A DNA stretch of 64,000 nt from CADEDH01 sp041394285 (lineage in GTDB: Bacteria; Actinomycetota; Acidimicrobiia; Acidimicrobiales; SZUA-35): NCBI GenBank assembly GCA_041394285.1, contig JAWKIL010000002.1, forward strand, positions 124,001-188,000, given 5' to 3'. The notes below the pieces were generated by a model. It was not told the origin of the DNA. It saw only the letters and a list, made by a program, of their open reading frames with translations, and searched no databases. The position numbers and the translations under genes were made by a program. Below are positions 46,598 to 54,395 of the stretch, in pieces (within the stretch, counting starts at the first letter, position 1; each line of letters starts with the position of its first letter).

Positions 46598-47518
46598 TCA
46601 GCCGGAGAAGGGATGCGTCTCGTGCCAATGGCGGGCGACGTCGACCTTGCGCGACACCCAGACCCGGTCGTGGCCGCCCACGTACTCCACGAACCGCTGC
46701 AGGGCGGCGAACCGGCCCGGGCGGCCGATCAGCCGGCAGTGGAGGCCGATCGACATCATGCGGGGCGTCCGCTTCCCTTCGGTGTAGAGCACGTCGAAAC
46801 TGTCCTTGAGATAGGTGAAGAACTGGTCGCCGCAGTTGAAGCCCTGGGCGGTGGCGAAGCGCATGTCGTTGGCGTCGAGCGTGTAGGGCACCACCAGGTG
46901 AGGGGTGCCGTTCACCACCGACCACCAGGGAAGCTCGTCGTTGTAGTCGTCGGCGTCATACAGGAAGCCGCCCTCCTCCACCACCAGAGCCCGGGTGTTG
47001 GGGCTGGTGCGGCCCGTGTACCAGCCGAGCGGCCGCTGGCCGGCGGCGGCCGTCAGGGCCTCGATGGCCTGGCGGAGGTGGGCCCGCTCCGTCTCGACGT
47101 CGACGTACTGGTAGTCGATCCATCGGTAGCCATGGCTGCAGATCTCGTGGCCGGCATCGACCATATGGCGGATCAGGTCGGGGTGGCGCTCGGCCGCCAT
47201 GCCCACGGCGAACACGGTGAGGGGTAGGCCGTGCCGTTCGAACAGGTCGAGCACCCGCCACACCCCCACCCGGGAGCCGTACTCGTAGAGGGACTCCATC
47301 GACATGTGGCGGGCCGGCCGGCGGTCGGCGCCGATGATGTCGGACAGGAACGCCTCCGACGCCTCGTCGCCGTGGAGCACGCAGTTCTCCCCGCCCTCCT
47401 CGTAGTTCAGCACGAAGTTCACCGCCACCCGGGCGTCACCCGGCCAGGCAGCGTGGGGCGGGGTGCGGCCGTAGCCGATCAGATCGCGGGGGTAGCCGTC
47501 GGCCGCAGGGGATGTCAT
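46598..47518 (-). CDS. puuE: PuuE-type allantoinase / cyclic amidase
   Basis: A 306-residue protein of the polysaccharide-deacetylase-like PuuE group, which opens the allantoin ring to allantoate without the metal site of classical allantoinase. Family signatures: YPRDLIGYGRTPPHAAWPGD, VNFVLNYEEGGENCVLHGDE, RVLDLFERHGLPLTVFAVGM, AGHEICSHGYRWIDYQ and RPLGWYTGRTSPNTR. It follows the M20 amidohydrolase gene by 37 bp with its own SD (CGGAG). Its product would be the substrate of that enzyme. Related cyclic ureides such as hydantoins are possible alternatives. Confidence 0.9.
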   Translation of the reverse strand: MTSPAADGYPRDLIGYGRTPPHAAWPGDARVAVNFVLNYEEGGENCVLHGDEASEAFLSDIIGADRRPARHMSMESLYEYGSRVGVWRVLDLFERHGLPLTVFAVGMAAERHPDLIRHMVDAGHEICSHGYRWIDYQYVDVETERAHLRQAIEALTAAAGQRPLGWYTGRTSPNTRALVVEEGGFLYDADDYNDELPWWSVVNGTPHLVVPYTLDANDMRFATAQGFNCGDQFFTYLKDSFDVLYTEGKRTPRMMSIGLHCRLIGRPGRFAALQRFVEYVGGHDRVWVSRKVDVARHWHETHPFSG

Positions 47519-47555
47519 GGATGCTCCGGTTCTCTTCGTGCTGGGTTCGATCGGG

Positions 47556-48842
47556 TCAGCCCGCCCGCTGGTCGAGGCGGGCCAGGGCCAGGGCCAGGAC
47601 CTCGGCCCCGGCCACCAGATGAGCGGCGTCGGTGTGCTCCCGGGGTGAATGGCTCACGCCGTGCCGGCTGGGCACGAACAGCATGGCCATCGGCCCCAGG
47701 GCCGCCATCACCTGGGCATCGTGGCCGGCGCCGGAGGCGAGCCGGGTGTGGGCCAGGCCCCGCTCCCCGGCCGACTCCTCCAGCACGGCCATCAAGCCCT
47801 CGTCGGCCGGAGCCGGCGGCTGGATGCCGTCCACGGTGACGGTGATGTCGGTGCCGGTGGCAGCGGCGATCCCGGCCAGCACCTCCCTCAGGTGGGCGAC
47901 GGCCCGGTCGAGGGCGGTGTCGTCGAGGTCCCGCAGGTCGACCCCGAGCCGGGCCCGGCCGGGCACGACGTTGCGGACGTCGGGCCACACCTCGACCGTC
48001 CCGGTGGTCGCCACCCGCACCATCTGGCCCGGCCCGGCCACGGCCTCCACCGCCAGGATGGCCCGGGCCGCCGCCACCAGCGCGTCGCGCCGCAGGTCCA
48101 TGGGCGTGGTGCCGGCGTGGTTGGCCCGACCTTCGATGACGACGTCCAGGCTGCGCCGGCCCGTGATCCCGGTGACGACGCCGAGCGGGATGCCGGCCTC
48201 GTCGAGCACGGGGCCCTGCTCGATGTGCAGCTCGAGGAAGGCGGCCACCGGTCCGGGCCAGGCGGCCGACGCCTGTTCCCCGGACCGGCCGCCGGCGCCG
48301 TCGAGTCGGCGGCCCAGGCTGACCCCGTGGCGATCGGTGCCGTCCAGCGGGTTGGGCCGGCCGGCGATGGCCCGGCTGCCGTCGAACCCGTCGGTGCCGC
48401 CCGCCCCCTCCTCGTTGGCGAAGGCCACGACCGCCACCGGATGGCGCCAGCGGTGCCCGGCGGCGGTCAGGGCGGCCACGGCCTCCACCGCCGCCACCAC
48501 CCCGTAGGCGCCGTCGAGGCGGCCGCCGTCCACCACCGTGTCGAGATGGCTCCCGACCACCAGCGGCTTCGCCCGAGCCGGGCCGGCGCCGGCATCGGGG
48601 GGTGGCTCGAGCCGACCGATCAGGTTGCAGGCGGCGTCGACCTCCACCACCAGCCCGGCGGCCGCCATCCACGACGCCACCAGGTCGCGGCCGGCGACGT
48701 CGGCCGCCGAGTAGGCGAGCCGGCTCACCCCGCCCGACGGTTCGGCCCCCACCGCCGCCAGCTCGGCCAGCCGGGCCAGCAGCCGGGGGCCGTCGAGCCC
48801 GGGATCGTTCCGGGGGGAACCGGCCGGGGCGGCCTGGCTCAC
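47556..48842 (-). CDS. allC: M20-family allantoate / N-carbamoyl-amino-acid amidohydrolase
   Basis: A 428-residue metallohydrolase. The two-metal site is complete: VVGSHLDTVVDGGRLDGAYG (His, Asp), VAFANEEGAGG (Glu-Glu), LELHIEQGPVLDEAG (His) and SGAGHDAQVMA (final His). The binding of a carbamoyl group is indicated by IEQGP and NHAGTTPM, typical of allantoate amidohydrolases and L-carbamoylases. GTG start overlapping the upstream stop (GTGA). With PuuE it would turn allantoin into ureidoglycine/ureidoglycolate plus ammonia and CO2; specificity between allantoate and carbamoyl amino acids cannot be decided. Confidence 0.9.
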   Translation of the reverse strand: MSQAAPAGSPRNDPGLDGPRLLARLAELAAVGAEPSGGVSRLAYSAADVAGRDLVASWMAAAGLVVEVDAACNLIGRLEPPPDAGAGPARAKPLVVGSHLDTVVDGGRLDGAYGVVAAVEAVAALTAAGHRWRHPVAVVAFANEEGAGGTDGFDGSRAIAGRPNPLDGTDRHGVSLGRRLDGAGGRSGEQASAAWPGPVAAFLELHIEQGPVLDEAGIPLGVVTGITGRRSLDVVIEGRANHAGTTPMDLRRDALVAAARAILAVEAVAGPGQMVRVATTGTVEVWPDVRNVVPGRARLGVDLRDLDDTALDRAVAHLREVLAGIAAATGTDITVTVDGIQPPAPADEGLMAVLEESAGERGLAHTRLASGAGHDAQVMAALGPMAMLFVPSRHGVSHSPREHTDAAHLVAGAEVLALALARLDQRAG

Positions 48843-49264
48843 GCCGGCGGAAGCCCCAGCACGGAGCGGAGAGCGGCGTTGGCCGCCAGATGGGCCTGAT
48901 AGACCCGCCACCCGCCGAGCGCGGCGATGTCGACGATCTTGTCTCCCGGGTCCAGCCGTTCGGGCCGCAGCTCCATGGCGTTGACGGTCTGGCCGTCCTC
49001 CAGCTCGATCTCCGACAACGCCAGCTCCGCCGGCTCGCCGGGCAGCAGCGAGTTGAACAGCGTCTCGTCCGACACCTCGTACAGCTCGCCCTCGATCGAG
49101 CAGCCGTCGCTGACCACGGGCAACAGGCCAGGGAACTCGTCTCGAACGGCGACGAATCGGTAGCGGGGGGCGGTCCGTACCGGGCCGAGGAACGTGGCGC
49201 CGGCGATGGCCCCGTGGTCCTTCTGGCCGCTCATGGCGGTGCCGTTGAGGAACAGTCGACGCAT
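48839..49264 (-). CDS. allophanate-hydrolase-C-like / gamma-glutamylcyclotransferase-fold protein
   Basis: A 141-residue protein with the start MRRLFLNGTAMSGQKDHGAI followed by FLGPVRTAPRYRFVAVRDEFPGL (in two parts) and EGELYEVSDETLF. This matches the GGCT-like fold found as the C-terminal domain of allophanate hydrolase (AtzF) and as stand-alone proteins in ureide operons. Its exact reaction is not known; in AtzF the domain helps decarboxylate. First gene of the minus-strand operon, with AAGGAG at 6 nt and a palindrome overlapping its -10. Confidence 0.8.
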   Translation of the reverse strand: MRRLFLNGTAMSGQKDHGAIAGATFLGPVRTAPRYRFVAVRDEFPGLLPVVSDGCSIEGELYEVSDETLFNSLLPGEPAELALSEIELEDGQTVNAMELRPERLDPGDKIVDIAALGGWRVYQAHLAANAALRSVLGLPPA

Positions 49265-49297
49265 GGGCGGCTCCTTGGTGCTCCGGGTGCGTGTTGA

Positions 49298-49307
49298 TTG
49301 TATACAA
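49298..49307 (-). promoter_or_regulatory. operator TTGTATACAA overlapping the -10 of the ureide operon
   Basis: A perfect 10-bp palindrome, flanked by GTGTTG and CAACAC. On the minus strand it contains TACAAT, a good -10, 33 bp before the ATG at 49264. TTGTATACAA is a typical site for FCD-type GntR repressors. Confidence 0.65.
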
Positions 49308-49437
49308 CACCGGCGAGGGCGGGGCGAGGGCGGAAGGGGACGAAAAGAGCCCGAGAGCGTCGTTCAACTGCATATGTGAGTCCAGGTAGGACGACGGTAA
49401 CGCGCAGTTAACCGGCGCCGCTCGAAGTCGGTGACGG

Positions 49438-49450
49438 GCATACGGTATAC
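49438..49450 (+). promoter_or_regulatory. operator GCATACGGTATAC before the Rbs-type importer
   Basis: Half-sites GCATAC and GTATAC flank a central G; it differs by one position from the perfect palindrome at 54327. It overlaps a TATACA/TACGGT -10 candidate 33-45 bp upstream of the ATG at 49483. Confidence 0.65.
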
Positions 49451-49482
49451 ATTCGGCACCGCATCGACCGGGAGGTACACCC

Positions 49483-50535
49483 ATGCGAGTCCGTCTACCC
49501 GTCGCCCTGGCGATGGCCGCCACGGCGCTGCTCGGCGCCTGCGGCTCGAGCTCCGACAGCGCCGACACCACGACCGCGGCCGGAGGCGACGCCTCCATCA
49601 CCGCCGGCGCCACCGAGTCCAGCGGGGCGGAAGCCACCGAGGCGGCCAACTCCTCGCTCGACACCAAGACGATCGCCATCAGCTTCCCCAACGGCTCGAA
49701 GCAGGACGCCGTGCTCAAGGAGTTCGACGTGGCCAAGGAGACGGCGGCGGCCGAGGGCTACGAGCTGATCATCGACGACCCGGGCAACGACCAGCAGAAG
49801 CAGGTGAACACGATCGACACCTGGATCCAGCAGGGCGTGGGCACGATCATCGCCCAGCCGGTGTCGCCCGAGACGATCGAATCGACGGCGGAGAAGGCTC
49901 GGGCCGCCGGGATCAAGTGGATCACCTACGCCAACGAGATCGAGAACCAGGACGCCACCCTCGGCTTCGACCACATCGCCGGGGGCAACGCAATCGGCGC
50001 CGCCGCCTGCGAGTGGGCCGAGACCAGCAACGGCGGGGCGGCCAAGGTCGCCATCCTCACCTTCGAGAAGGGGGCATGGGCCCAGAAGCGCCGCGAGGGG
50101 ATCGAGCAGGGTCTGGCCTCGTGCGGCGCCACCATGGACGTGGTGGCCCGCCAGGACGCCCTGTCGCAGACCGAGGGCCTCACCGCCATGAGCACCATCC
50201 TGCAGGCCAACCCCGATGTGAACGTGGTGTTGGCGGTGGAGGAGACGGCCACCGAAGGGGCGTTCCAGGCCTTCGTCAACGGGGGCAAGGCCGAGGACGA
50301 CCCGACGCTGTTCCTGGCCGGCATCGACGGCACGCTGCGGGCACTGGAGCTGATCGAGCAGGGCAGCATGTACCGGGCGTCGGCCGCCCTCAGCCTGACC
50401 GAGGTGGGCAAGGGCATGGTGCTGCTGCCCAAGCAGCTCCAGGAGGGCACCGAAGGCGACTACCTGGTACCCCTCGAGCTGGTCACGCCGGAGACGCCGG
50501 ACCTGCTGGCGAAGTACATCGAGGACCTGGGCTGA
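49483..50535 (+). CDS. Rbs-type ABC importer, substrate-binding lipoprotein
   Basis: A 350-residue lipoprotein (LLGACGSSS, Cys near 20), then a Ser/Thr/Ala linker and a two-lobe type I periplasmic-binding domain of the RbsB family: TIAISFPNGSKQDAVLKEFD, DTWIQQGVGTIIAQPVSPET, IKWITYANEI and AGIDGTLRALELIEQGSMYR. RbsB-type proteins bind sugars, nucleosides or AI-2-like molecules. Next to ureide hydrolases, and possibly under the same repressor, a nucleoside or ureide ligand is likely. SD GGGAGG before the ATG. Confidence 0.88.
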   Translation: MRVRLPVALAMAATALLGACGSSSDSADTTTAAGGDASITAGATESSGAEATEAANSSLDTKTIAISFPNGSKQDAVLKEFDVAKETAAAEGYELIIDDPGNDQQKQVNTIDTWIQQGVGTIIAQPVSPETIESTAEKARAAGIKWITYANEIENQDATLGFDHIAGGNAIGAAACEWAETSNGGAAKVAILTFEKGAWAQKRREGIEQGLASCGATMDVVARQDALSQTEGLTAMSTILQANPDVNVVLAVEETATEGAFQAFVNGGKAEDDPTLFLAGIDGTLRALELIEQGSMYRASAALSLTEVGKGMVLLPKQLQEGTEGDYLVPLELVTPETPDLLAKYIEDLG

Positions 50536-50542
50536 TCCCTCG

Positions 50543-52045
50543 ATGGGTCTCGAGGTCCGGGGGCTGACCAAGCGCTACGGCGGCGTGACCGTCCTGTCGG
50601 GTGTGGATCTCGTAGTGAACGACGGCGAGATCCACGCCCTGCTCGGCGCGAACGGGGCCGGCAAGTCCACCCTGATCAAGTGCGTGTCGGGGGCCGTCAC
50701 CCCCGACGCCGGCACGATCCGGGTGGGCGACCGCCAGGTGCGCTCCCACTCCCCCCGCTCGGCCCGGGCCGCCGGGGTGGCGGTGATCTACCAGGACTTC
50801 AGCGTCGCCGCCTCGCTCGACGTCACCGAGAACGTCTTCCTCGGCCAGGAGCTGCGCCGGGGGCCGTTCGTGCGGCGCCGGGAGCAGCGCCGGCTCACCC
50901 GCCAGTGGCTGGCCCGGCTGGGCGCCGATCTCGACCCCGACGCCGGGGTCAGCCTCCTCTCGGGGGCGGGGCTGCAGCTGGTGGAGATCATGAAGGCCCT
51001 GGTGTCGGAGCCGAGGGTGCTGATCCTCGACGAGCCCACGGCCGCCCTCACCGCCGAGGAGGCGACCACGCTGGCCGACCAGTGCCGCCGCCTGCGGGAT
51101 ACCGGCCTGGCCATCGTCTACGTGACCCACCGCCTGGGCGAGGTGTTCGAGCTGGCCGACCGGGTGACGGTCCTGCGGGGCGGTGCCGTGACGCTCACCG
51201 CGCCCGTGGCCGACACCACCCCGGCCCAGCTGGTGGACACGATCGCCGGGCGGGCGGTGAGCACCCTGACCGCCGAGGCGGCGGCCGGCGCCGGTCCTCC
51301 GGTGCTGGAGGTGCAGGGCCTCGTGTCGGCCGGGATCGGGCCGATCGACCTCGAGGCCCGGGCCGGCGAGGTGGTGGGCGTGTACGGGCTGCTCGGCTCG
51401 GGCCGCACCGAGCTGCTGGAGACGGTGCTGGGAGCCCAGCCCCGCACTGGGGGCGACGTCCGCATCGACGGTCGCTCCGTGCGCTATCGCCGCCCGGCCG
51501 AAGCCGTGGCCGACGGTGTGGCCCTGGTGCCATCGGACCGGCTGCGCAAAGGGGTGTTCCTCACCCTGCCCGGCGCCGACAATGTGCTCCTGCCCACCTA
51601 CCGTCGGCTGTCGCACCTCCGGCTCCTGCGCCGGCGGGCGGCCGAGGGCACCAGCTTCACCGCCCTGGCCCGGCAGCTGGCGCTCCACCCCCTCACCGGC
51701 ACCATCCCCGGGCGGAGCTATTCGGGCGGCAACCAGCAGAAGTTGGTGGTGGGCCGGTGGCTGTCGACCCGGTGCCGGGTGCTGCTGCTCGACGAACCGA
51801 CCCAGGGGGTCGACGTGGGGGCCCGGTCCGACCTCTACGCCGCGCTACGGGCGGTGGCCGCCGCCGGGAGTGCGGTTGTGGTGACGTCGTCGGAGCCCGA
51901 CGAGCTGCGCCAACTGGCCGACCGGGTGGTGGTGCTGACCCGGGGCCGGGTGGCGGCCGAGCTGCCGGGGGCCGAGGCCACCGAGGGCCGGCTGCTGGAG
52001 CTCAGCCACGTCGGCGAGGGAGATCTACAGGGAGAGGGAGACTGA
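50543..52045 (+). CDS. Rbs-type ABC importer, double ATPase
   Basis: A 500-residue protein with two ABC domains in tandem, as RbsA/XylG/BmpA-system ATPases have. The first has Walker A LLGANGAGKST and the LSGAGLQLVEI signature region, and Walker B LILDEPTAAL. The second has the degenerate Walker A VYGLLGSGRTE, YSGGNQQKLVVGRWL as signature and LLLDEPTQGVDVGA as Walker B. The first signature (LLSGAG) departs from LSGGQ, as is usual in the family. It lies 7 bp after the binding-protein stop and only one base before the permease start. Confidence 0.92.
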   Translation: MGLEVRGLTKRYGGVTVLSGVDLVVNDGEIHALLGANGAGKSTLIKCVSGAVTPDAGTIRVGDRQVRSHSPRSARAAGVAVIYQDFSVAASLDVTENVFLGQELRRGPFVRRREQRRLTRQWLARLGADLDPDAGVSLLSGAGLQLVEIMKALVSEPRVLILDEPTAALTAEEATTLADQCRRLRDTGLAIVYVTHRLGEVFELADRVTVLRGGAVTLTAPVADTTPAQLVDTIAGRAVSTLTAEAAAGAGPPVLEVQGLVSAGIGPIDLEARAGEVVGVYGLLGSGRTELLETVLGAQPRTGGDVRIDGRSVRYRRPAEAVADGVALVPSDRLRKGVFLTLPGADNVLLPTYRRLSHLRLLRRRAAEGTSFTALARQLALHPLTGTIPGRSYSGGNQQKLVVGRWLSTRCRVLLLDEPTQGVDVGARSDLYAALRAVAAAGSAVVVTSSEPDELRQLADRVVVLTRGRVAAELPGAEATEGRLLELSHVGEGDLQGEGD

Positions 52046-52046
52046 G

Positions 52047-53099
52047 ATGCTGCGCCATCTGCAGCGGTTCCGCAACGCCGAATCGGCCACGTCGCTGGTG
52101 CTGACGGTGGCCCTGGTGGCGCTGTGCGTGTACTTCACCGCCCGGTCCGACCGGTTCCTCACCGTGGGCAACCTCCAGGTGATCGTGGCCAACTACTCGG
52201 TGATCGCCGTGGCCACCGTGGGCATGGCCATCCTGATGATCTCGGGCCCGGTGGACCTCTCGCTGGGGTCCACCGTGGGGGCCACCGGAACCCTCATGGC
52301 GCTGATGGTGCACGACCACCACTGGCCGGCGGCGCTGGCCATCCTGTTCGCCGTGGGCGTGGGGGCCGCCATCGGTGCCGTCAACGGCTCCCTGGTTGCC
52401 CTGGCCGACTTCAACCCGGTGATCGTCACCCTCGGCACCCAGCTCTTCGTGCGGGGCGCGCTGGAGCTGATCCGGGACACGCCCGTGTTCGAGCTCGGCC
52501 CCACGTTCCGCACGATCGGAGCCGGCCGGTGGCTCGGTCTCCCGGTGCAGGGCTGGATCGCGGCGGCCGTGTTCGTGGCCGGCGGGGTGTTCCTCACACT
52601 CACCCCGTGGGGCCGCTACGTCTACGCCATCGGCATCAACCGGCAGGCGGCCTACCTGTCGGCCCTGCCGGTGCGCCTCCTGCCGTTCCTGTTGTACGTG
52701 GCCACCGGGGCCGGGGCCGGCCTGGCCGGGATGCTGCTGGCGGCCCGGCTCAACGGCGCCTCCCCCGGCGACCAGGGCCTCGGCTTCGAGCTGCAGGCCC
52801 TCACCGCCGTGCTGTTGGGCGGGGTGGCCTGGGCCGGCGGTCGGGGCCGCCTGACCGGCGTGCTGCTGGCGCTGGTGTTCCTGGGCGTGCTGGAGAACGG
52901 GCTGACCCTGCTCAATGTGTCGCCCTTCGTGCAGATGGTGGTGCGGGGTCTGGCCCTGGTCGTGGCGGCCGGGCTCGACGCCCTGTCCACCAGGCTCACC
53001 GGCCGGGTCCGGTTCCGCCAGCGAGCGGTGGCCCAGACGACGGCGGCCATCGAGCCGGCCGAGCCCCGAGACACCCCGGCCGAACCGGCCCAGGTCTGA
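52047..53099 (+). CDS. Rbs-type ABC importer, permease
   Basis: A 350-residue protein with eight to ten transmembrane helices, as in RbsC/XylH permeases: AVATVGMAILMISGPVDLSL, LGSTVGATGTLMALMV, ALADFNPVIVTLGTQLF and EL­QALTAVLLGGVAWAGG. The LSLGS element after the second helix is the usual site of ATPase contact. ATG at 52047 right after the ATPase stop. Transcription ends at two 48-bp palindromes. Confidence 0.9.
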   Translation: MLRHLQRFRNAESATSLVLTVALVALCVYFTARSDRFLTVGNLQVIVANYSVIAVATVGMAILMISGPVDLSLGSTVGATGTLMALMVHDHHWPAALAILFAVGVGAAIGAVNGSLVALADFNPVIVTLGTQLFVRGALELIRDTPVFELGPTFRTIGAGRWLGLPVQGWIAAAVFVAGGVFLTLTPWGRYVYAIGINRQAAYLSALPVRLLPFLLYVATGAGAGLAGMLLAARLNGASPGDQGLGFELQALTAVLLGGVAWAGGRGRLTGVLLALVFLGVLENGLTLLNVSPFVQMVVRGLALVVAAGLDALSTRLTGRVRFRQRAVAQTTAAIEPAEPRDTPAEPAQV

Positions 53100-53108
53100 T
53101 CCCGGTCC

Positions 53109-53156
53109 GATCTGATGCCCCCAGCCGTCACCGGTGACGGCGCCGAGCATCAGATC
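53109..53156. terminator. 48-bp palindrome B at a convergent junction
   Basis: GATCTGATGC pairs perfectly with GCATCAGATC, and the centre GCCGTCACC pairs perfectly with GGTGACGGC. It begins 9 bp after the permease stop. Best-preserved member of the 48-bp set. Confidence 0.8.
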
Positions 53157-53167
53157 CGGACCTGCCT

Positions 53168-53215
53168 GATCTCATGTCCCCAGACGTCACCGGTGACCGC
53201 CCCGGGCACCAGATC
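53168..53215. terminator. 48-bp palindrome C at a convergent junction
   Basis: A second copy 59 bp after element B, with GATCTCATGTCC and GGGCACCAGATC arms around GTCACCGGTGAC. It ends 5 bp before the stop of the convergent oxygenase gene. Confidence 0.8.
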
Positions 53216-53220
53216 GGGAG

Positions 53221-54240
53221 TCAGGCGCCGACCTGCTTGCGGGTCTTGCCCAGCACCCACTCTCCCGAGGTCACAGGGCCGTAGCGGGGCGGGTTTCCCG
53301 GGCCGCTGCAGCCCGGTAGGCAGGTGATGACGGCGTCGAAGTTGGGCTGATGGAAGAACGGGATCGAGACCCGCTCCCGGCCCGCCACCTCGGCCGGCGG
53401 ATTCACCACCCGGTGCATGGTCGACACCCACCGGTCGTTGGTCCAGCGGGCCATCAGGTCGCCGATGTTGACCACGAACGTGCCCGGCCGGTGGGGCACG
53501 TCGGCCCACTCCCCCGCCTTGGTCAGCACCTGCAGCCCACCGGGGGCGTCTTCCTGGTGGAGGATGGTCATCGAGCCGTAGTCGGAGTGGGCGCCCCGCC
53601 GCAGCTGGCCCTGTCGGGGCGGGCGGCTCTGGGCCGGGTACCAGTTCACGCACAGGTTGGTGATGTGCCGGTCGATGAAGGGCTGGAACCACGCCTCGGG
53701 CAGACCGAGAGCGAGGGCGAAGGCCCGCATCAGGTCGGCCGCCAGCCGTTCCAGGGCGCCGTAGTAGGCGAGCAGCGCCGGCCGCAGGTCCGCCGGCCGC
53801 TCGGGCCAGATGTTGGGGCCGAAGAAGTACTGGTGCTCGAGCGCCGACAGCCCCGTCTCGCCCGGCGCCGGAACCGGAGCGGGCGGGTCGAAACGGCTGA
53901 GGCGGAACAGCTCGCACAGGTCGGGTGGGGTCTCGTGGTCGAGGCTGCGGGCCAGAGCGGAACCGCCCAGGGCCTCATAGCCCCGGAAGAACCAGCTGTG
54001 CTCCGGCCGGTAGCGCGCCTTGTCGGCCCCGGGAAGATGGAAGAAGTCGAGCGAGGCGGCCACCGCCCGGTCGATCACCTCCGGTGCCACCCCGTGGCCC
54101 CCGATCACAAGGAAGCCGAGGTCTTCACAGGCCCGTCCGATGGCAGCCGCCACTCCCGGCCGGTCGCTGCCGTCGAGGAACGGACCGAGGTCCACAACCG
54201 GGATTCCGCCCGCTGTCGAGGTCGAGTGTGCCGTGCCCAT
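53221..54240 (-). CDS. 2-oxoglutarate/Fe(II) oxygenase (isopenicillin-N-synthase-like)
   Basis: A 339-residue protein of the IPNS-like non-haem iron family. IPVVDLGPFLDG and FLVIGGHGVAPEVIDRA are the N-terminal DIOX_N domain. The jelly-roll core has AHSDYGSMTIL (His and Asp ligands), the late MHRVVNPP (third ligand His) and RVSIPFF (Arg binding 2-oxoglutarate). The family includes thymine-7-hydroxylase and other nucleobase or amino-acid hydroxylases, so hydroxylation of a ring compound fits this region, but the substrate is not shown. The ATG at 54240 is 6 nt behind TACGGT; an operator covers that box. Confidence 0.85.
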   Translation of the reverse strand: MGTAHSTSTAGGIPVVDLGPFLDGSDRPGVAAAIGRACEDLGFLVIGGHGVAPEVIDRAVAASLDFFHLPGADKARYRPEHSWFFRGYEALGGSALARSLDHETPPDLCELFRLSRFDPPAPVPAPGETGLSALEHQYFFGPNIWPERPADLRPALLAYYGALERLAADLMRAFALALGLPEAWFQPFIDRHITNLCVNWYPAQSRPPRQGQLRRGAHSDYGSMTILHQEDAPGGLQVLTKAGEWADVPHRPGTFVVNIGDLMARWTNDRWVSTMHRVVNPPAEVAGRERVSIPFFHQPNFDAVITCLPGCSGPGNPPRYGPVTSGEWVLGKTRKQVGA

Positions 54241-54242
54241 TC

Positions 54243-54255
54243 GCATACCGTACAC
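54243..54255 (-). promoter_or_regulatory. operator GCATACCGTACAC over the oxygenase -10 box
   Basis: Half-sites GCATAC and GTACAC around a central C; one half is exact. On the minus strand it contains TACGGT, the leaderless -10 for the oxygenase (6 nt before ATG 54240). Confidence 0.65.
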
Positions 54256-54326
54256 AAGCCTTCTACCTTGACAGCGAGGCCTCATCTCGCGTTAACGAGC
54301 AGTTCACGGCCATGCTTGTCGCATTA

Positions 54327-54341
54327 TGCATACGGTATGCA
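54327..54341 (+). promoter_or_regulatory. perfect 15-bp operator upstream of the Liv-type importer
   Basis: TGCATACGGTATGCA is a perfect palindrome about its central G. It holds TACGGT/TATGCAAT -10-like bases, 55-69 bp before the ATG at 54396. Confidence 0.75.
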
Positions 54342-54395
54342 ATCCTGAGGCGTCCCATCAGGAGCATCTCGTCAGCACCTCACCACGGAGGAACC

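Noticed and set aside
53109..53215. Tandem palindromes as insertion-sequence or MITE ends
   Set aside because: No enclosed gene, no target-site duplication, and copies at other sites are single.
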